A DNA stretch of 16,154 nucleotides, from contig NZ_DATMFZ010000376.1 of assembly GCF_035556675.1 (NCBI RefSeq), positions 1-16,154 of the forward strand, read 5' to 3'. A model generated the notes under the pieces. The model searched no databases. It was not told the origin of the DNA and was given only the letters and a program-made list of their open reading frames with translations. The stretch comes from Geminicoccus sp035556675 (GTDB lineage Bacteria; Pseudomonadota; Alphaproteobacteria; Geminicoccales; Geminicoccaceae). The position numbers and the translations under genes are program-made. Positions 6,392 through 14,163 of this stretch are shown here, piece by piece (the first letter of the stretch is position 1; each line of letters opens with the position of its first letter).

Positions 6392-7771
6392 ATGGCCAAG
6401 CGCCTGATCTTCAACGCGTTCGCGATGAACTCGGTTTCCCACGTATATCATGGGCTCTGGCGGCGGGACGACACCGCGCAGGTCCGGTTCAACGATCTTT
6501 CCACCTGGATCGAGGTCGCGAAGATCGCCGAGCGCGGCCGGTTCGACGCCCTGTTCTTCGCCGACATCATCGGCGTGGATCCCGTCTACAAGGGCAGCTG
6601 GGACACCTTCCTCACCGAGACGGTGCAGATCCCGGTCAACGACTCCTTCACGCTGGTCGCGGCCCTGGTGGGCGCCACCGAGAATCTCGGCCTGACCTTC
6701 ACGAGTTCCATCCTGCAGGCGCATCCCTTCGACCTCGCCCGCAAGGTCTCGACGCTCGACCATCTGAGCAAGGGGCGGGTCGGCTGGAACATCGTCACCA
6801 GCGTCAGCCACAACGCTGCGCAGAACTTCGGCTTCGACCGGATCGTGCCCCACGACGAGCGCTATCGCTGGGCGCATGAATATGTCGACGTCGTCTACAA
6901 GCTCTGGGAGGGCTCCTGGGACGAGGACGCCCTGGTCGAGGACCGGCAGCGCAACTTCTACGCCGATCCGGGCAAGGTCCATCGGATCTTCCACGAGAGC
7001 GAGCGCTACAAGGTCCTGGGTCCCCATCTGACCACCCCTTCCCCGCAGCGTACGCCCGTCCTGTTCCAGGCAGGCTCGTCCAAGGCCGGCCGCGCCTTCG
7101 CCGCGAAGAACGCCGAGGGGACGTTCATCGTCAGCAAGAACCCGGACGGTGCCCGCCGGCTGGTGAACGAGGTGCGTGGCCAGGTGGCGGCGGCCGGCCG
7201 CGATCCGCACGACCTCCTGTTCATCCAGGGCATGGCGTTCGTGGTCGGCAGCACCGAGGAGGAGGCGCAACGCAAGGCTCGCAACCTGGCGGAGGACATC
7301 AGCCTGGACGGGCTGGCCGCACATATCAGCCGCGACCTCGGCGTCGACCTCGGCCTGCTCGACCCGGACCGGCCGATCGACGAGGCCGAGATCGAGGGTG
7401 TGCAGGGCCTGGTCCGGGTGTTCCAGGAGGCTCATCCCGGCCAGCGCCCGACCGTGCGCGACCTGGCCAGCGCCTATGCGCTGAACGCCCAGGTCATCGG
7501 CACCCCTGAGCAGATCGCCGACCAGCTGGAGCTGTGGCGGGATGCCGGGATCGACGGCGTGAACGTCATCTACCACACCCTGCCGGGCTCGTTCGCCGAG
7601 TTCGCGGACCATGTCATGCCGGTCCTGCGCCAGCGCGGCCTGGCCCAGCAGGACTACGCGCCCGGCACCTATCGCGAGCGCCTGTTCCAGGGCCGCGGCC
7701 CCAGGATCAACGAGCGTCACCCGGCCGCCCGCTATCGCGGTGCCTTCACCCCGGCCCGCGCGGCGGCCTGA
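6392..7771 (+). CDS. DszA/NtaA-type FMNH2-dependent monooxygenase (LLM), copy 1
   Basis: A 459-residue luciferase-fold monooxygenase of the NtaA/SnaA/DszA group, which uses reduced FMN and O2 to cleave C-S or C-N bonds in substrates such as sulfones, aminopolycarboxylates or S-alkylcysteine derivatives (YxeK/CmoJ relatives). Landmarks are LIFNAFAMN at 5-13, IPVNDSF around 80-86, GRVGWNIVTS around 128-137, LWEGSWDEDA around 171-180 and SPQRTPVLFQAGSS at 217-230. ATG 6392 has AAGGA seven bases upstream. It follows the FMN reductase by 24 bases, forming a classic reductase-oxygenase pair. It is a close paralog of the broken gene at 9041-10412, with stretches of over 20 identical bases, and is more distant from the DmoA-like gene at 466. 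The substrate is undetermined. Confidence 0.92.
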   Translation: MAKRLIFNAFAMNSVSHVYHGLWRRDDTAQVRFNDLSTWIEVAKIAERGRFDALFFADIIGVDPVYKGSWDTFLTETVQIPVNDSFTLVAALVGATENLGLTFTSSILQAHPFDLARKVSTLDHLSKGRVGWNIVTSVSHNAAQNFGFDRIVPHDERYRWAHEYVDVVYKLWEGSWDEDALVEDRQRNFYADPGKVHRIFHESERYKVLGPHLTTPSPQRTPVLFQAGSSKAGRAFAAKNAEGTFIVSKNPDGARRLVNEVRGQVAAAGRDPHDLLFIQGMAFVVGSTEEEAQRKARNLAEDISLDGLAAHISRDLGVDLGLLDPDRPIDEAEIEGVQGLVRVFQEAHPGQRPTVRDLASAYALNAQVIGTPEQIADQLELWRDAGIDGVNVIYHTLPGSFAEFADHVMPVLRQRGLAQQDYAPGTYRERLFQGRGPRINERHPAARYRGAFTPARAAA

Positions 7772-7806
7772 CCGAATCATCCATCCGCAGAATCAAGGAG
7801 GCCATC

Positions 7807-8373
7807 ATGTCCGACCCGATACTTGCCGACGACGTGGTCATCTCCCGACTGGGTCCGGCGGACGAGGCCGGCCTGCCCGAGGACGTCCGGGCGCTGCTCG
7901 CCGATCATCACCACGAGAACTGGATCCAGGTGCTGTCGGTCAATCCCGACACCGCCCGGCGCTTTGCCGCCTATTTCGGCAGCCTGTTCGCCGCGAAGGG
8001 TCGGCAGCTGCCGCTGGCCGAGCGCGAGCTGATCGCCGTGGTGGTCTCTGCGACCAACGGGTGCGGCCTGTGCGAGATCCACCACACGCGTGCGCTGGGC
8101 GACGTGCTGGACGATCCGGCCCGCGCCCGGCGGATCGCGCTCGACCATCATCTGGCGGGGCTCAGCCCGCGCGAGGCCGCCCTGGCCCATCTGGCCGAGA
8201 AGATCACCCGCTCGCCCAAGACGGTGGAGCCGGCCGACCTGCAGCAGCTGCGCACGCTCGGCTTCAGCGAGCCGGAGATCCTGGAGGCAGTCGAGACCAT
8301 CGCCTGGTTCAACCATACCAACCGGATCTTCATCTCGCTGGGCGTGCTCCCGGATGAGAAGCACTTCCACTGA
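7807..8373 (+). CDS. AhpD-like carboxymuconolactone-decarboxylase-fold protein, copy 1
   Basis: A 188-residue all-helical CMD-domain protein of the peroxidase-related group. It shows the full AhpD proton-relay/disulfide motif: Glu74, eleven residues, then Cys86-Gly-Leu-Cys89 and His93 (SATNGCGLCEIHH). These residues make alkylhydroperoxidase activity or a redox-active disulfide credible, though few such proteins have been tested. An AAGGAGG site (7795-7801) lies five bases before ATG 7807, the strongest ribosome-binding site in this operon. It lies 35 bases after one LLM monooxygenase and 21 bases before its own paralog. CMD proteins next to LLM monooxygenases are a recurrent pairing, perhaps to remove peroxide from uncoupled flavin turnover (inference). 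Confidence 0.87.
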   Translation: MSDPILADDVVISRLGPADEAGLPEDVRALLADHHHENWIQVLSVNPDTARRFAAYFGSLFAAKGRQLPLAERELIAVVVSATNGCGLCEIHHTRALGDVLDDPARARRIALDHHLAGLSPREAALAHLAEKITRSPKTVEPADLQQLRTLGFSEPEILEAVETIAWFNHTNRIFISLGVLPDEKHFH

Positions 8374-8394
8374 CCAGCTGAGGAGGCAGGCGTC

Positions 8395-9018
8395 ATGGCC
8401 AATGTCACGGCCGTCGAGCGCACCGAGTTCGACCCACCTCTGCCGATCGCGGCGTCCGGCGAGCCGGTCTCCCGGCTGGCTGTGGCCGATGAGGCAAGGC
8501 TGCCGGACGAACTCCGCCGGATCTTCGCCCGGTTCCGCGAGCATTACGGCTTCGTGCCCAACTGGCTGAAGGCCCTGGCGGTCAATCCCGGCACCGCATT
8601 GCGCATGGTCCGCTTCTACGAGCATCTGTTCGATCCGCGGCAGAGCGCGCTCACCGCAGCGGAGCGCGAGCTGATCGCGGTGGTCACGTCCGCCACCAAC
8701 CACTGCGCCTACTGTGTGTTCAACCATACCCAGGCGCTCGGCACCGCGCTGGACGACCGGGTCCGGGCGCGGCGGATCGCGCAGGGCTTCCGCCATGTCC
8801 GCCTGAGCCCGCGCGAGCTGGCCCTGGCGGAGGTGGTCGAGACGCTTGCCGAGGCGCCCCAGCATCTGGGCGACCCGGACCTGGACCGGCTGCGCGACGA
8901 AGGCTTCGACCAGGCCGCCATCGTGGAGATCCTCGAGGTGGCGGCATTCTTCGCCTACGCCAACCGGCTGACCATCGCGCTGAACGTCGTGCCCGACGCG
9001 CAGTTCTTCGCCGCCTGA
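8395..9018 (+). CDS. AhpD-like carboxymuconolactone-decarboxylase-fold protein, copy 2
   Basis: A 207-residue paralog of the preceding protein. Shared stretches include AERELIAVV, SATN and LSPRE, with the same order of blocks throughout, plus about 18 extra N-terminal residues. The AhpD-type motif is complete: Glu92, eleven residues, Cys104-Ala-Tyr-Cys107 and His111. AGGAGG (8381-8386) sits eight bases before ATG 8395. It ends 22 bases before the second LLM monooxygenase. Two related CMD subunits could form a hetero-oligomer, since CMD proteins usually assemble as trimers or hexamers, or act on different peroxides. Both ideas are inference. Confidence 0.87.
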   Translation: MANVTAVERTEFDPPLPIAASGEPVSRLAVADEARLPDELRRIFARFREHYGFVPNWLKALAVNPGTALRMVRFYEHLFDPRQSALTAAERELIAVVTSATNHCAYCVFNHTQALGTALDDRVRARRIAQGFRHVRLSPRELALAEVVETLAEAPQHLGDPDLDRLRDEGFDQAAIVEILEVAAFFAYANRLTIALNVVPDAQFFAA

Positions 9019-9040
9019 CGTCCCGGAGCCGGACCAGCCC

Positions 9041-10412
9041 ATGGCCAAGCGCCTGATCTTCAACGCCTTCGCCATGAACAGCGTGTCCCATGTCTATCAT
9101 GGGCTCTGGCGCCATCCGGATTTCCGGCAGATCGGCTTCAACGAGCTGGGCAACTGGCTGGACCTGGCCCGGCTCCTGGAATGGGGGCGGGTTCGACGCC
9201 CTGTTCCTGGCCGACGTGCTGGGCCTGGACCCGGCCTACAAGGGGTCGGTGGACACCTATGTCCATGAGGGCCTGCATTTTCCGACCAGCGATCCGGGGG
9301 TGCTGGCCGCAGCGCTGGTCGGCGCCACCGAGCATCTGGGCCTGGCGTTCACCAGCTCGATCCTCCAGGAGCATCCCTTCAACTTTGCCCGCAAGGTGAC
9401 GACGCTCGACCACTTAAGCCGCGGCCGCGTCGCCTGGAACATCGTCACCAGCGTGGGCGACGCCGCAGCGCGCAATTTCGGCCTGGACAGGGCCGTGCCC
9501 CATGACGAGCGCTATGCCTGGGCGGAAGAATATGTCGAGGTGCTCTACAAGCTCTGGGAGGGCTCCTGGGAGGATGGCGCCGTCCTGGCCGACCGGGCGG
9601 CAGGCATCTATGCCGATCCCGCCCGCATCCACCGGATCGGCCATGCCGGCCGGCGCTACCGGGTCCAGGGGCCGCACCAGACCTCGCCCTCGCCGCAGCG
9701 CACGCCCGTCCTGATCCAGGCCGGCTCGTCACGGGCCGGGCGGGCGTTCGCGGCGCGCAATGCCGAGGCGACCTTCATCGTCAGCCTGACGCCCGAGGCC
9801 GCCGCCGTGGCGGTGGCCGACATCCGCCAGCAGTTGCGGGCGAACGGGCGCCGCGACGACGACTTCCTGTTCATCCAGGGCCTGAGCTTCGTGGTCGGCA
9901 GCACCGAGGAGGAGGCCTGGCGCAAGTCGCGGGCGATCGACGAGTATGTCAGCACGGACGGGCTCGCCGCCCATGTCAGCCGCGACCTCGGCATCGACTT
10001 CGGCACGCTCGATCCGGACCGGCCGATCGAGGAGTACCAGATCGAAGGGTTGCAGGGCTTCGTGCGCTTCTACGAGGAAGCCTATCCCGGCAGGAAGGCG
10101 ACCGCGGCCACGCTCGCCCATGCCATGTCCTACAATGGCCGGATCGTCGGCACGCCCGAGCAGATCGCCGACCAGCTGGAGCGCTGGCAGGCGGCCGGCA
10201 TCGATGGGGTGAACGTCGCGTACCAGACCATGCCGGGCTCGTTCGTCGAGTTCATCGAGCACGTGATCCCGGTCCTCCAGGCCCGCGGCCTGGCCCAGCG
10301 GGACTATGCGCCCGGCACGCTGCGCGAGAAGCTGTTCGCCGGCCGACCGGCCATCCTGAACGACCGCCATCCGGCTGCGCGCTGGCGTGGCGCCTTCGGG
10401 CGGGCCGCCTGA
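9041..10412 (+). pseudogene. DszA/NtaA-type monooxygenase (LLM), copy 2, with a one-base frameshift
   Basis: Read from ATG 9041, the frame is good for about 49 codons (MAKRLIFNAFAMNSV to LARLLEWG), then goes out of frame at a run of five G at 9183-9187. Removing one G restores EWGGFDALFLADVLG and an uninterrupted frame to the stop at 10410-10412, giving 456 residues against 459 for the intact paralog at 6392. All family blocks beyond the break are intact: GRVAWNIVTS, LWEGSWEDGA, SPQRTPVLIQAGSS. The codon pattern shows no decay and no second lesion. So this is either a sequencing or assembly error in a homopolymer, or a very recent inactivation. An ATG at 9090 in the downstream frame could express a truncated protein, but it would have a non-homologous N-terminus. 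It is last in the rightward operon, 22 bases after the CMD gene. Confidence 0.85.
9183..9187 (+). other. Site of the single-base insertion (G5 run)
   Basis: The run of five G lies between codons for Glu-Trp and Phe-Asp. Four G would read GAA TGG GGC GGG TTC GAC, matching the conserved GRFDALFFAD block of the paralog at 6392. With five G the reading shifts and the N-terminal frame continues into an unrelated peptide that stops after codon 75. Confidence 0.85.
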
Positions 10413-10434
10413 TCCCGTAAGCCGGGCGGACAAT

Positions 10435-10454
10435 CTGTCGAAGAATCTCGACAG
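10435..10454 (+). terminator. Possible weak terminator after the rightward operon
   Basis: CTGTCGA (10435-10441) and TCGACAG (10448-10454) pair exactly around the loop AGAATC, and one G-U pair could extend the stem. It begins 22 bases after the stop codon of the last operon gene. Only scattered T residues follow (10469-10477), so it is a poor intrinsic terminator and may be an mRNA 3' end element. Confidence 0.3.
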
Positions 10455-10696
10455 GGACAGGCGCTCGGGTTCGTTTCGTAAAACGTGATCGTGCCATCCG
10501 GCGCGAAGCCGGGTCCGGGCCGGAAACGGACAGGATAGCCGAAAACGACGCTGGTGCCCAACCGGAAGACGGGCATGGCCTGGAGGGCGGTCGGGATCAC
10601 GCCTGCGCGCGCTTTCCCGGATCGCTCTCACCCGGCCCGTTCTTCCCGCTATGCTGCCGTCAGCCAGCCCGGGGCAAAGGCACCGGAAAAGTCACG

Positions 10697-10701
10697 GGAG
10701 G
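10697..10701 (+). promoter_or_regulatory. Ribosome-binding site deciding the start at 10711
   Basis: GGAGG lies nine bases before ATG 10711. The alternative in-frame ATG at 10651 has no such sequence and would place this purine-rich motif inside coding sequence. Confidence 0.6.
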
Positions 10702-10710
10702 ATCGGGAAG

Positions 10711-11781
10711 ATGTGGCCGAGCCGGCGAATCCAGGATCTGCTCGGCATCGAGCTGCCGATCATCCAGGCGCCGATGGCGGGACCGGTGTCGGCCGAGATG
10801 GTGATCGCGGTCGCCGAAGCCGGCGGCCTGGGCTCGCTGCCCTGCGCCATGCTCACGCCCGAGCAGGCGCGCACCGAGCTCGGCATCATCCGCCAGCGCA
10901 CGTCGCGGCCGATCAATGTCAACTTCTTCTGCCACCGGCCGGCGCCGCCCGACCCGGCACGCGAGCAGGCTTGGCGCGAACGGCTGCAGCCCTACTACGC
11001 GGAACTCGGCCTCGATCCGGCGACGCCGGCGGCCAGCGCCAACCGCACGCCGTTCGACAGCGCCATGTGCGATGTCGTGGCGGAGTTCGCGCCCGAGGTG
11101 GTCAGCTTCCATTTCGGGCTGCCCGAGAAGCCCCTGCTCGACCGGGTCCGGGCGAGCGGCGCCAGAATCCTGTCCTCGGCCACCACGGTGGAGGAAGCGC
11201 GCTGGCTGGAGCGCCAGGGCTGCGACGCGATCATCGCCCAGGGCTACGAGGCGGGCGGGCATCGCGGCATGTTCCTGAGCGACGACATCACGGGCCAGGC
11301 CGGCACGATGGCGCTGGTTCCGCAGATCGTCGATGCGGTGCAGGTGCCGGTGATCGCGGCGGGCGGCATCGGCGATGGCCGAGGCATCGTGGCGGCGTTC
11401 GCGCTGGGTGCCACGGCCGTGCAGCTCGGCACCGCCTATCTGTTCTGCCCGGAGGCCAAGGTCGGGCCGGCGCATCGGGCCGCCCTCAGGAACGCCCGGG
11501 ACGACCGGACGGTGCTGACCAACGTGTTCACCGGCCGCCCGGCGCGCGGGATCGTCAACCGCATCGTCCGCGAGGCCGGCCCCATGTCCGATCTGGCGCC
11601 GGCCTTCCCGATGGCCGCCGGCGCCCTGGCACCGTTGCGGGCAAGCGCCGAGGCCGCAGGATCGGGGGATTTCACGCCGCTCTGGTCGGGACAGGCGGCA
11701 GCGCTGGGCCGGGAAATGCCGGCAGGCGAGCTCACCCGGCAGCTTGCCGCTGACGCACTGGCAAAATGGGGACAGCGGTAG
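10711..11781 (+). CDS. Nitronate monooxygenase-like FMN oxidoreductase (TIM barrel)
   Basis: A 356-residue flavoprotein of the nitronate monooxygenase / 2-nitropropane dioxygenase family, which in characterised cases oxidises alkyl nitronates with FMN and O2. Visible are LGIELPIIQAPMAGP around 11-25, INVNFFCH around 68-75, AQGYEAGGHRG around 176-186 with the His184 usually linked to catalysis, and the FMN-phosphate segment AAGGIGDGRG plus VQLGTAYLFC around 216-246. ATG 10711 is chosen because GGAGG (10697-10701) lies nine bases upstream and the protein then starts at the conserved region; ATG 10651 lacks both. It is 298 bases from the operon before it, so may be its own unit. Its 3' end overlaps the convergent gene by 50 bases. 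In a sulfur cluster its substrate may not be a nitronate. Confidence 0.9.
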   Translation: MWPSRRIQDLLGIELPIIQAPMAGPVSAEMVIAVAEAGGLGSLPCAMLTPEQARTELGIIRQRTSRPINVNFFCHRPAPPDPAREQAWRERLQPYYAELGLDPATPAASANRTPFDSAMCDVVAEFAPEVVSFHFGLPEKPLLDRVRASGARILSSATTVEEARWLERQGCDAIIAQGYEAGGHRGMFLSDDITGQAGTMALVPQIVDAVQVPVIAAGGIGDGRGIVAAFALGATAVQLGTAYLFCPEAKVGPAHRAALRNARDDRTVLTNVFTGRPARGIVNRIVREAGPMSDLAPAFPMAAGALAPLRASAEAAGSGDFTPLWSGQAAALGREMPAGELTRQLAADALAKWGQR

Positions 11782-13171
11782 GAGGCAGGCCGGCAAGCCG
11801 GTCCGCCAGTGCCCCGGCCTGCGCAACGATGTCGGGTACGGCGGTGCTCTCCCACCACAGCCCCCGCAGCGGCGGCCCGAGGGCGAACAGGCGGCCGGAC
11901 GGCCTGCCGGAACGGCCGATCACCGCCCCTCCGGCATCCGCGTCGATTCCGAGCCCGACCGGCCCCGGTCGCACGTGACCGCGACGCAGAAGGTTGCGCG
12001 GGAACGCATGGCGCACCCTGGTCCAGTCATACTCGATGCCGCTGGAATTGATCACGGCATCGACATGCAGCACCGCCGGCGCGCTGGCGTGACGGTCGCG
12101 CAGCTCGATGGTGACCATGCCGTCTGCCGCCTGGCGGATTGCGTGGATGGTGGCGGCACGGACCGACAGCCGCCCGGCCGCACGCAGGCTCGCGACCAGG
12201 GCGCCGGATTCCGGTGGGGAGCGGTGATGATGCGACTCCCACCAGGGTCGCAGGTGGCGCACGAACCGGCGGCGCACCTCGTCGCTGGCCTCGCTCCACA
12301 GCCGCGCGATGTGCGGCCGGATCGGGTCGACGACCGACTGCCAGTCGCCGCCCTTGACCTGTTCGACCCGGCAGAGGCGGCGGACCTTGCGCAGGAGGCG
12401 CACGAGGCTCTCGGCGGTCTCGTCCTTCAGGGCATCCGGCCCGGCCGGAGCGGCCCGGCGCGGATGGGCCACCTGACCATGACGCGAGATCACGTGGATC
12501 GGGCCGCGATGGCCCGCCTGCTCGAGCGACACCACCGCGTCGACCATGCTGAGGCCAGACCCCACGATCGCGACCGCACCATCCTTCGGCAGTGCCCCGA
12601 TCGCCGCCGGGTCCCAGGGATCGTGCAGGATGCGCCGGGGCAGGCCCGGCCGCGGGTCATCCCGAAGGGCGCGGACCGCCGGGAACAGGCCGGTCGCCAG
12701 CACGACCGCGTCCCCGGCCAAGCTCTGCCCGTCCGCCAGCGTCAGCACTGCCCTGCCCTGCTCAGCTACGTTCAGGTCGACGGCCTCGCGCTGCACATGT
12801 TCCAGGGACGCGCCACGCTCCGCCCCCCTGGCTGCCGCCTGCGCCAGGACATGCCGGGCATAGAGCCCCATGATGGCGCGCGGGACATAGGCGTTGCGCA
12901 GGTCGGCCGGCGCCTCCGGCCAGCCGCCTTCGGCAAAGTGGCGGGCCAGCCAGTGCAGGAAGTGGTCGGGGTCGTCCGGCTGCAGCGAGAAGCGGTACGC
13001 CTCGGCATTGAGGAGATGGCCGGGCAGCGGCGAGGAGTAGGCAAGACCCCGGCCGAGCTCCGGCCGCGGCTCGATGATCCGGACAGCGCTGCCCGGACGG
13101 CTCCGTTCCAGCAGCGCTGCCGCCAGGGCGGCGCCAGAGAGGCCGCCGCCCACGATCAGGATCTCGCTCAT
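11732..13171 (-). CDS. FAD/NAD(P)-binding oxidoreductase (NAD_binding_9-like)
   Basis: A 479-residue flavoprotein with an N-terminal dinucleotide-binding fold, EILIVGGGLSGAALAAAL (residues 3-20), an acidic residue at 34 (IIEPRPELGRGLAYS), an LATG motif near 158-161 and a second glycine-rich fold IVGSGLSMVDAV around 202-213. This is the layout of the FAD-NAD(P)-binding protein family often annotated without function. ATG 13171 overlaps the permease stop as ATGA, so the gene is translationally coupled to the importer and last in that operon. It could be an NAD(P)H-dependent oxidase or N/S-monooxygenase acting on the imported compound (inference). The frame remains open upstream of 13171 only as a shadow of the permease gene. 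Its 3' end overlaps the convergent gene by 50 bases. Confidence 0.85.
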   Translation of the reverse strand: MSEILIVGGGLSGAALAAALLERSRPGSAVRIIEPRPELGRGLAYSSPLPGHLLNAEAYRFSLQPDDPDHFLHWLARHFAEGGWPEAPADLRNAYVPRAIMGLYARHVLAQAAARGAERGASLEHVQREAVDLNVAEQGRAVLTLADGQSLAGDAVVLATGLFPAVRALRDDPRPGLPRRILHDPWDPAAIGALPKDGAVAIVGSGLSMVDAVVSLEQAGHRGPIHVISRHGQVAHPRRAAPAGPDALKDETAESLVRLLRKVRRLCRVEQVKGGDWQSVVDPIRPHIARLWSEASDEVRRRFVRHLRPWWESHHHRSPPESGALVASLRAAGRLSVRAATIHAIRQAADGMVTIELRDRHASAPAVLHVDAVINSSGIEYDWTRVRHAFPRNLLRRGHVRPGPVGLGIDADAGGAVIGRSGRPSGRLFALGPPLRGLWWESTAVPDIVAQAGALADRLAGLPPTAVPILPVRQRQAAG

Positions 13172-14163
13172 TTGACGACGGAGGCCACGGCACTTTCCCG
13201 GCTCACCAGCACGGCACCGATGACCACCACGCCCTTCACGATCATCTGCGAGTATTGCGACACGCCCATCAGGTTCAGGCCGTTGTCGAGCATGGCGATG
13301 ATCAGGACGCCGATCAGCGTGCGCTGCGGCCCGCCGACACCGCCGGCCAGCGAGGTGCCACCCACCACGATCGCAGCCAGGCTGTTGAGCAGGAGATCCT
13401 GGCCGAGCGAGGGCCCGGCCGCACCCAGCCGGGCCACGGCGAGGATGGCGCCGACGCCGGCGAGCAGGCCGGACAGGGCGAAGGCGTAGATCTTGTAGCG
13501 GCGCACCGGCACGCCCGCGGTGCGCGCCACGTTCTCGCCGCCGCCGATCAGGTACATGAAGCGGCCGAACCGGGTGCGCTCGGCGATGAACACCACGATC
13601 GCCCAGGCGATCAGCGCGCACAGCGCGATGTTGGGCAGGCGCGGGATCAGCTGGCCGATCGCGATTTCCTCGAAGCCCGGCACGGTGAACTGGATGGCGC
13701 GGCCCTCCAGGATCTGCAGGGCGATGCCGCTGAAGATCGAGAGCGAGCCCAGCGTCACCACGAAGGAGGGAATCCGGCCGAACGCATAGATCAGCCCGTT
13801 GGCCAGCCCCAGCGCCGCGCCCAGCGCTGCCGCCACCGGCAGCACCAGCCAGCCCACGCCGGTGGCGTTCAGGATGATCACGCTGGCTGCCCCCACCAGC
13901 AGCACGATGGCGCCTACCGACAGGTCGATGCTGCCCATCAGCACCACGAAGGTGGTACCCAGGCAGACGATCAGCAGCGTGCCGGCCTGACCGGTGATCG
14001 CGGTGAAATTGCGCAGGGTCGCGAAGGAATCGGTGGCGAGCGAGAAGAACACCACCAGCGCCACGACCACCGCCACCGGCAGCCACAGGCCGTTGTTGAG
14101 CTTCGTGAGGATGGAGCGGCGGCTGGCCAGAGCCAGGCGCGGGATTTGGCCTTGAGCGATCAT
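13168..14163 (-). CDS. Sugar-type ABC transporter permease (RbsC-like)
   Basis: A 331-residue polytopic inner-membrane protein of the carbohydrate-uptake-2 permease family. Hydrophobic segments begin at about residue 26 (LWLPVAVVVALVVFFSLA), and eight or more such segments follow. Diagnostic blocks are LMGSIDLSVGAIVLL, GRIPSFVVTLGSLSIFSGIAL, RFGRFMYLIGGGENVARTAGVPV and VVGGTSLAGGVGGPQRTLIG, followed by the C-terminal DNGLNLMGVS, all as in RbsC-type permeases. ATG 14163 overlaps the ATPase stop codon as ATGA, and its own stop overlaps the next start the same way. The family usually moves pentoses, autoinducer-2 or related polyols, but clusters with oxygenases can use it for other solutes. The substrate here is unknown. 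Confidence 0.93.
   Translation of the reverse strand: MIAQGQIPRLALASRRSILTKLNNGLWLPVAVVVALVVFFSLATDSFATLRNFTAITGQAGTLLIVCLGTTFVVLMGSIDLSVGAIVLLVGAASVIILNATGVGWLVLPVAAALGAALGLANGLIYAFGRIPSFVVTLGSLSIFSGIALQILEGRAIQFTVPGFEEIAIGQLIPRLPNIALCALIAWAIVVFIAERTRFGRFMYLIGGGENVARTAGVPVRRYKIYAFALSGLLAGVGAILAVARLGAAGPSLGQDLLLNSLAAIVVGGTSLAGGVGGPQRTLIGVLIIAMLDNGLNLMGVSQYSQMIVKGVVVIGAVLVSRESAVASVVK

Larger units (their letters stand above)
10413..10710. other. Intergenic gap with a weak hairpin, no convincing gene
   Basis: This 298-base gap separates the second LLM gene from the nitronate-monooxygenase-like gene, and is long enough for a terminator and a new promoter. It holds the hairpin at 10435-10454. 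A reverse-strand frame about 10304-10600 (from GTG or internal ATG 10576) runs through it but overlaps the end of the LLM gene, has no ribosome-binding site and matches nothing I know. An in-frame ATG at 10651 would extend the next gene by 20 residues of non-conserved sequence. I see no clear promoter. Confidence 0.5.

Noticed and set aside
5729..7780. 683-codon open frame on the reverse strand across the reductase and monooxygenase genes
   Set aside because: It is antisense to two clear genes with conserved motifs, and its product is low-complexity (rich in Gly, Ala, Arg, Asp) with no family signature. Long antisense frames are expected in DNA this GC-rich. The same applies to the reverse frames at 529-1932, 7777-9075 and 10660-11826 and the forward ones at 1917-3158, 3254-4549 and 11744-13489.
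9183..9192. Programmed ribosomal frameshift in the second monooxygenase
   Set aside because: No known slippery heptamer, stop-codon context or downstream pseudoknot is apparent, and the intact paralog needs no shift. A single-base insertion in a G run is simpler.
10304..10600. Reverse-strand frame in the gap before the nitronate-monooxygenase-like gene
   Set aside because: It overlaps the conserved C-terminus of the monooxygenase, lacks a ribosome-binding site and shows no recognisable family, although part of it looks protein-like.
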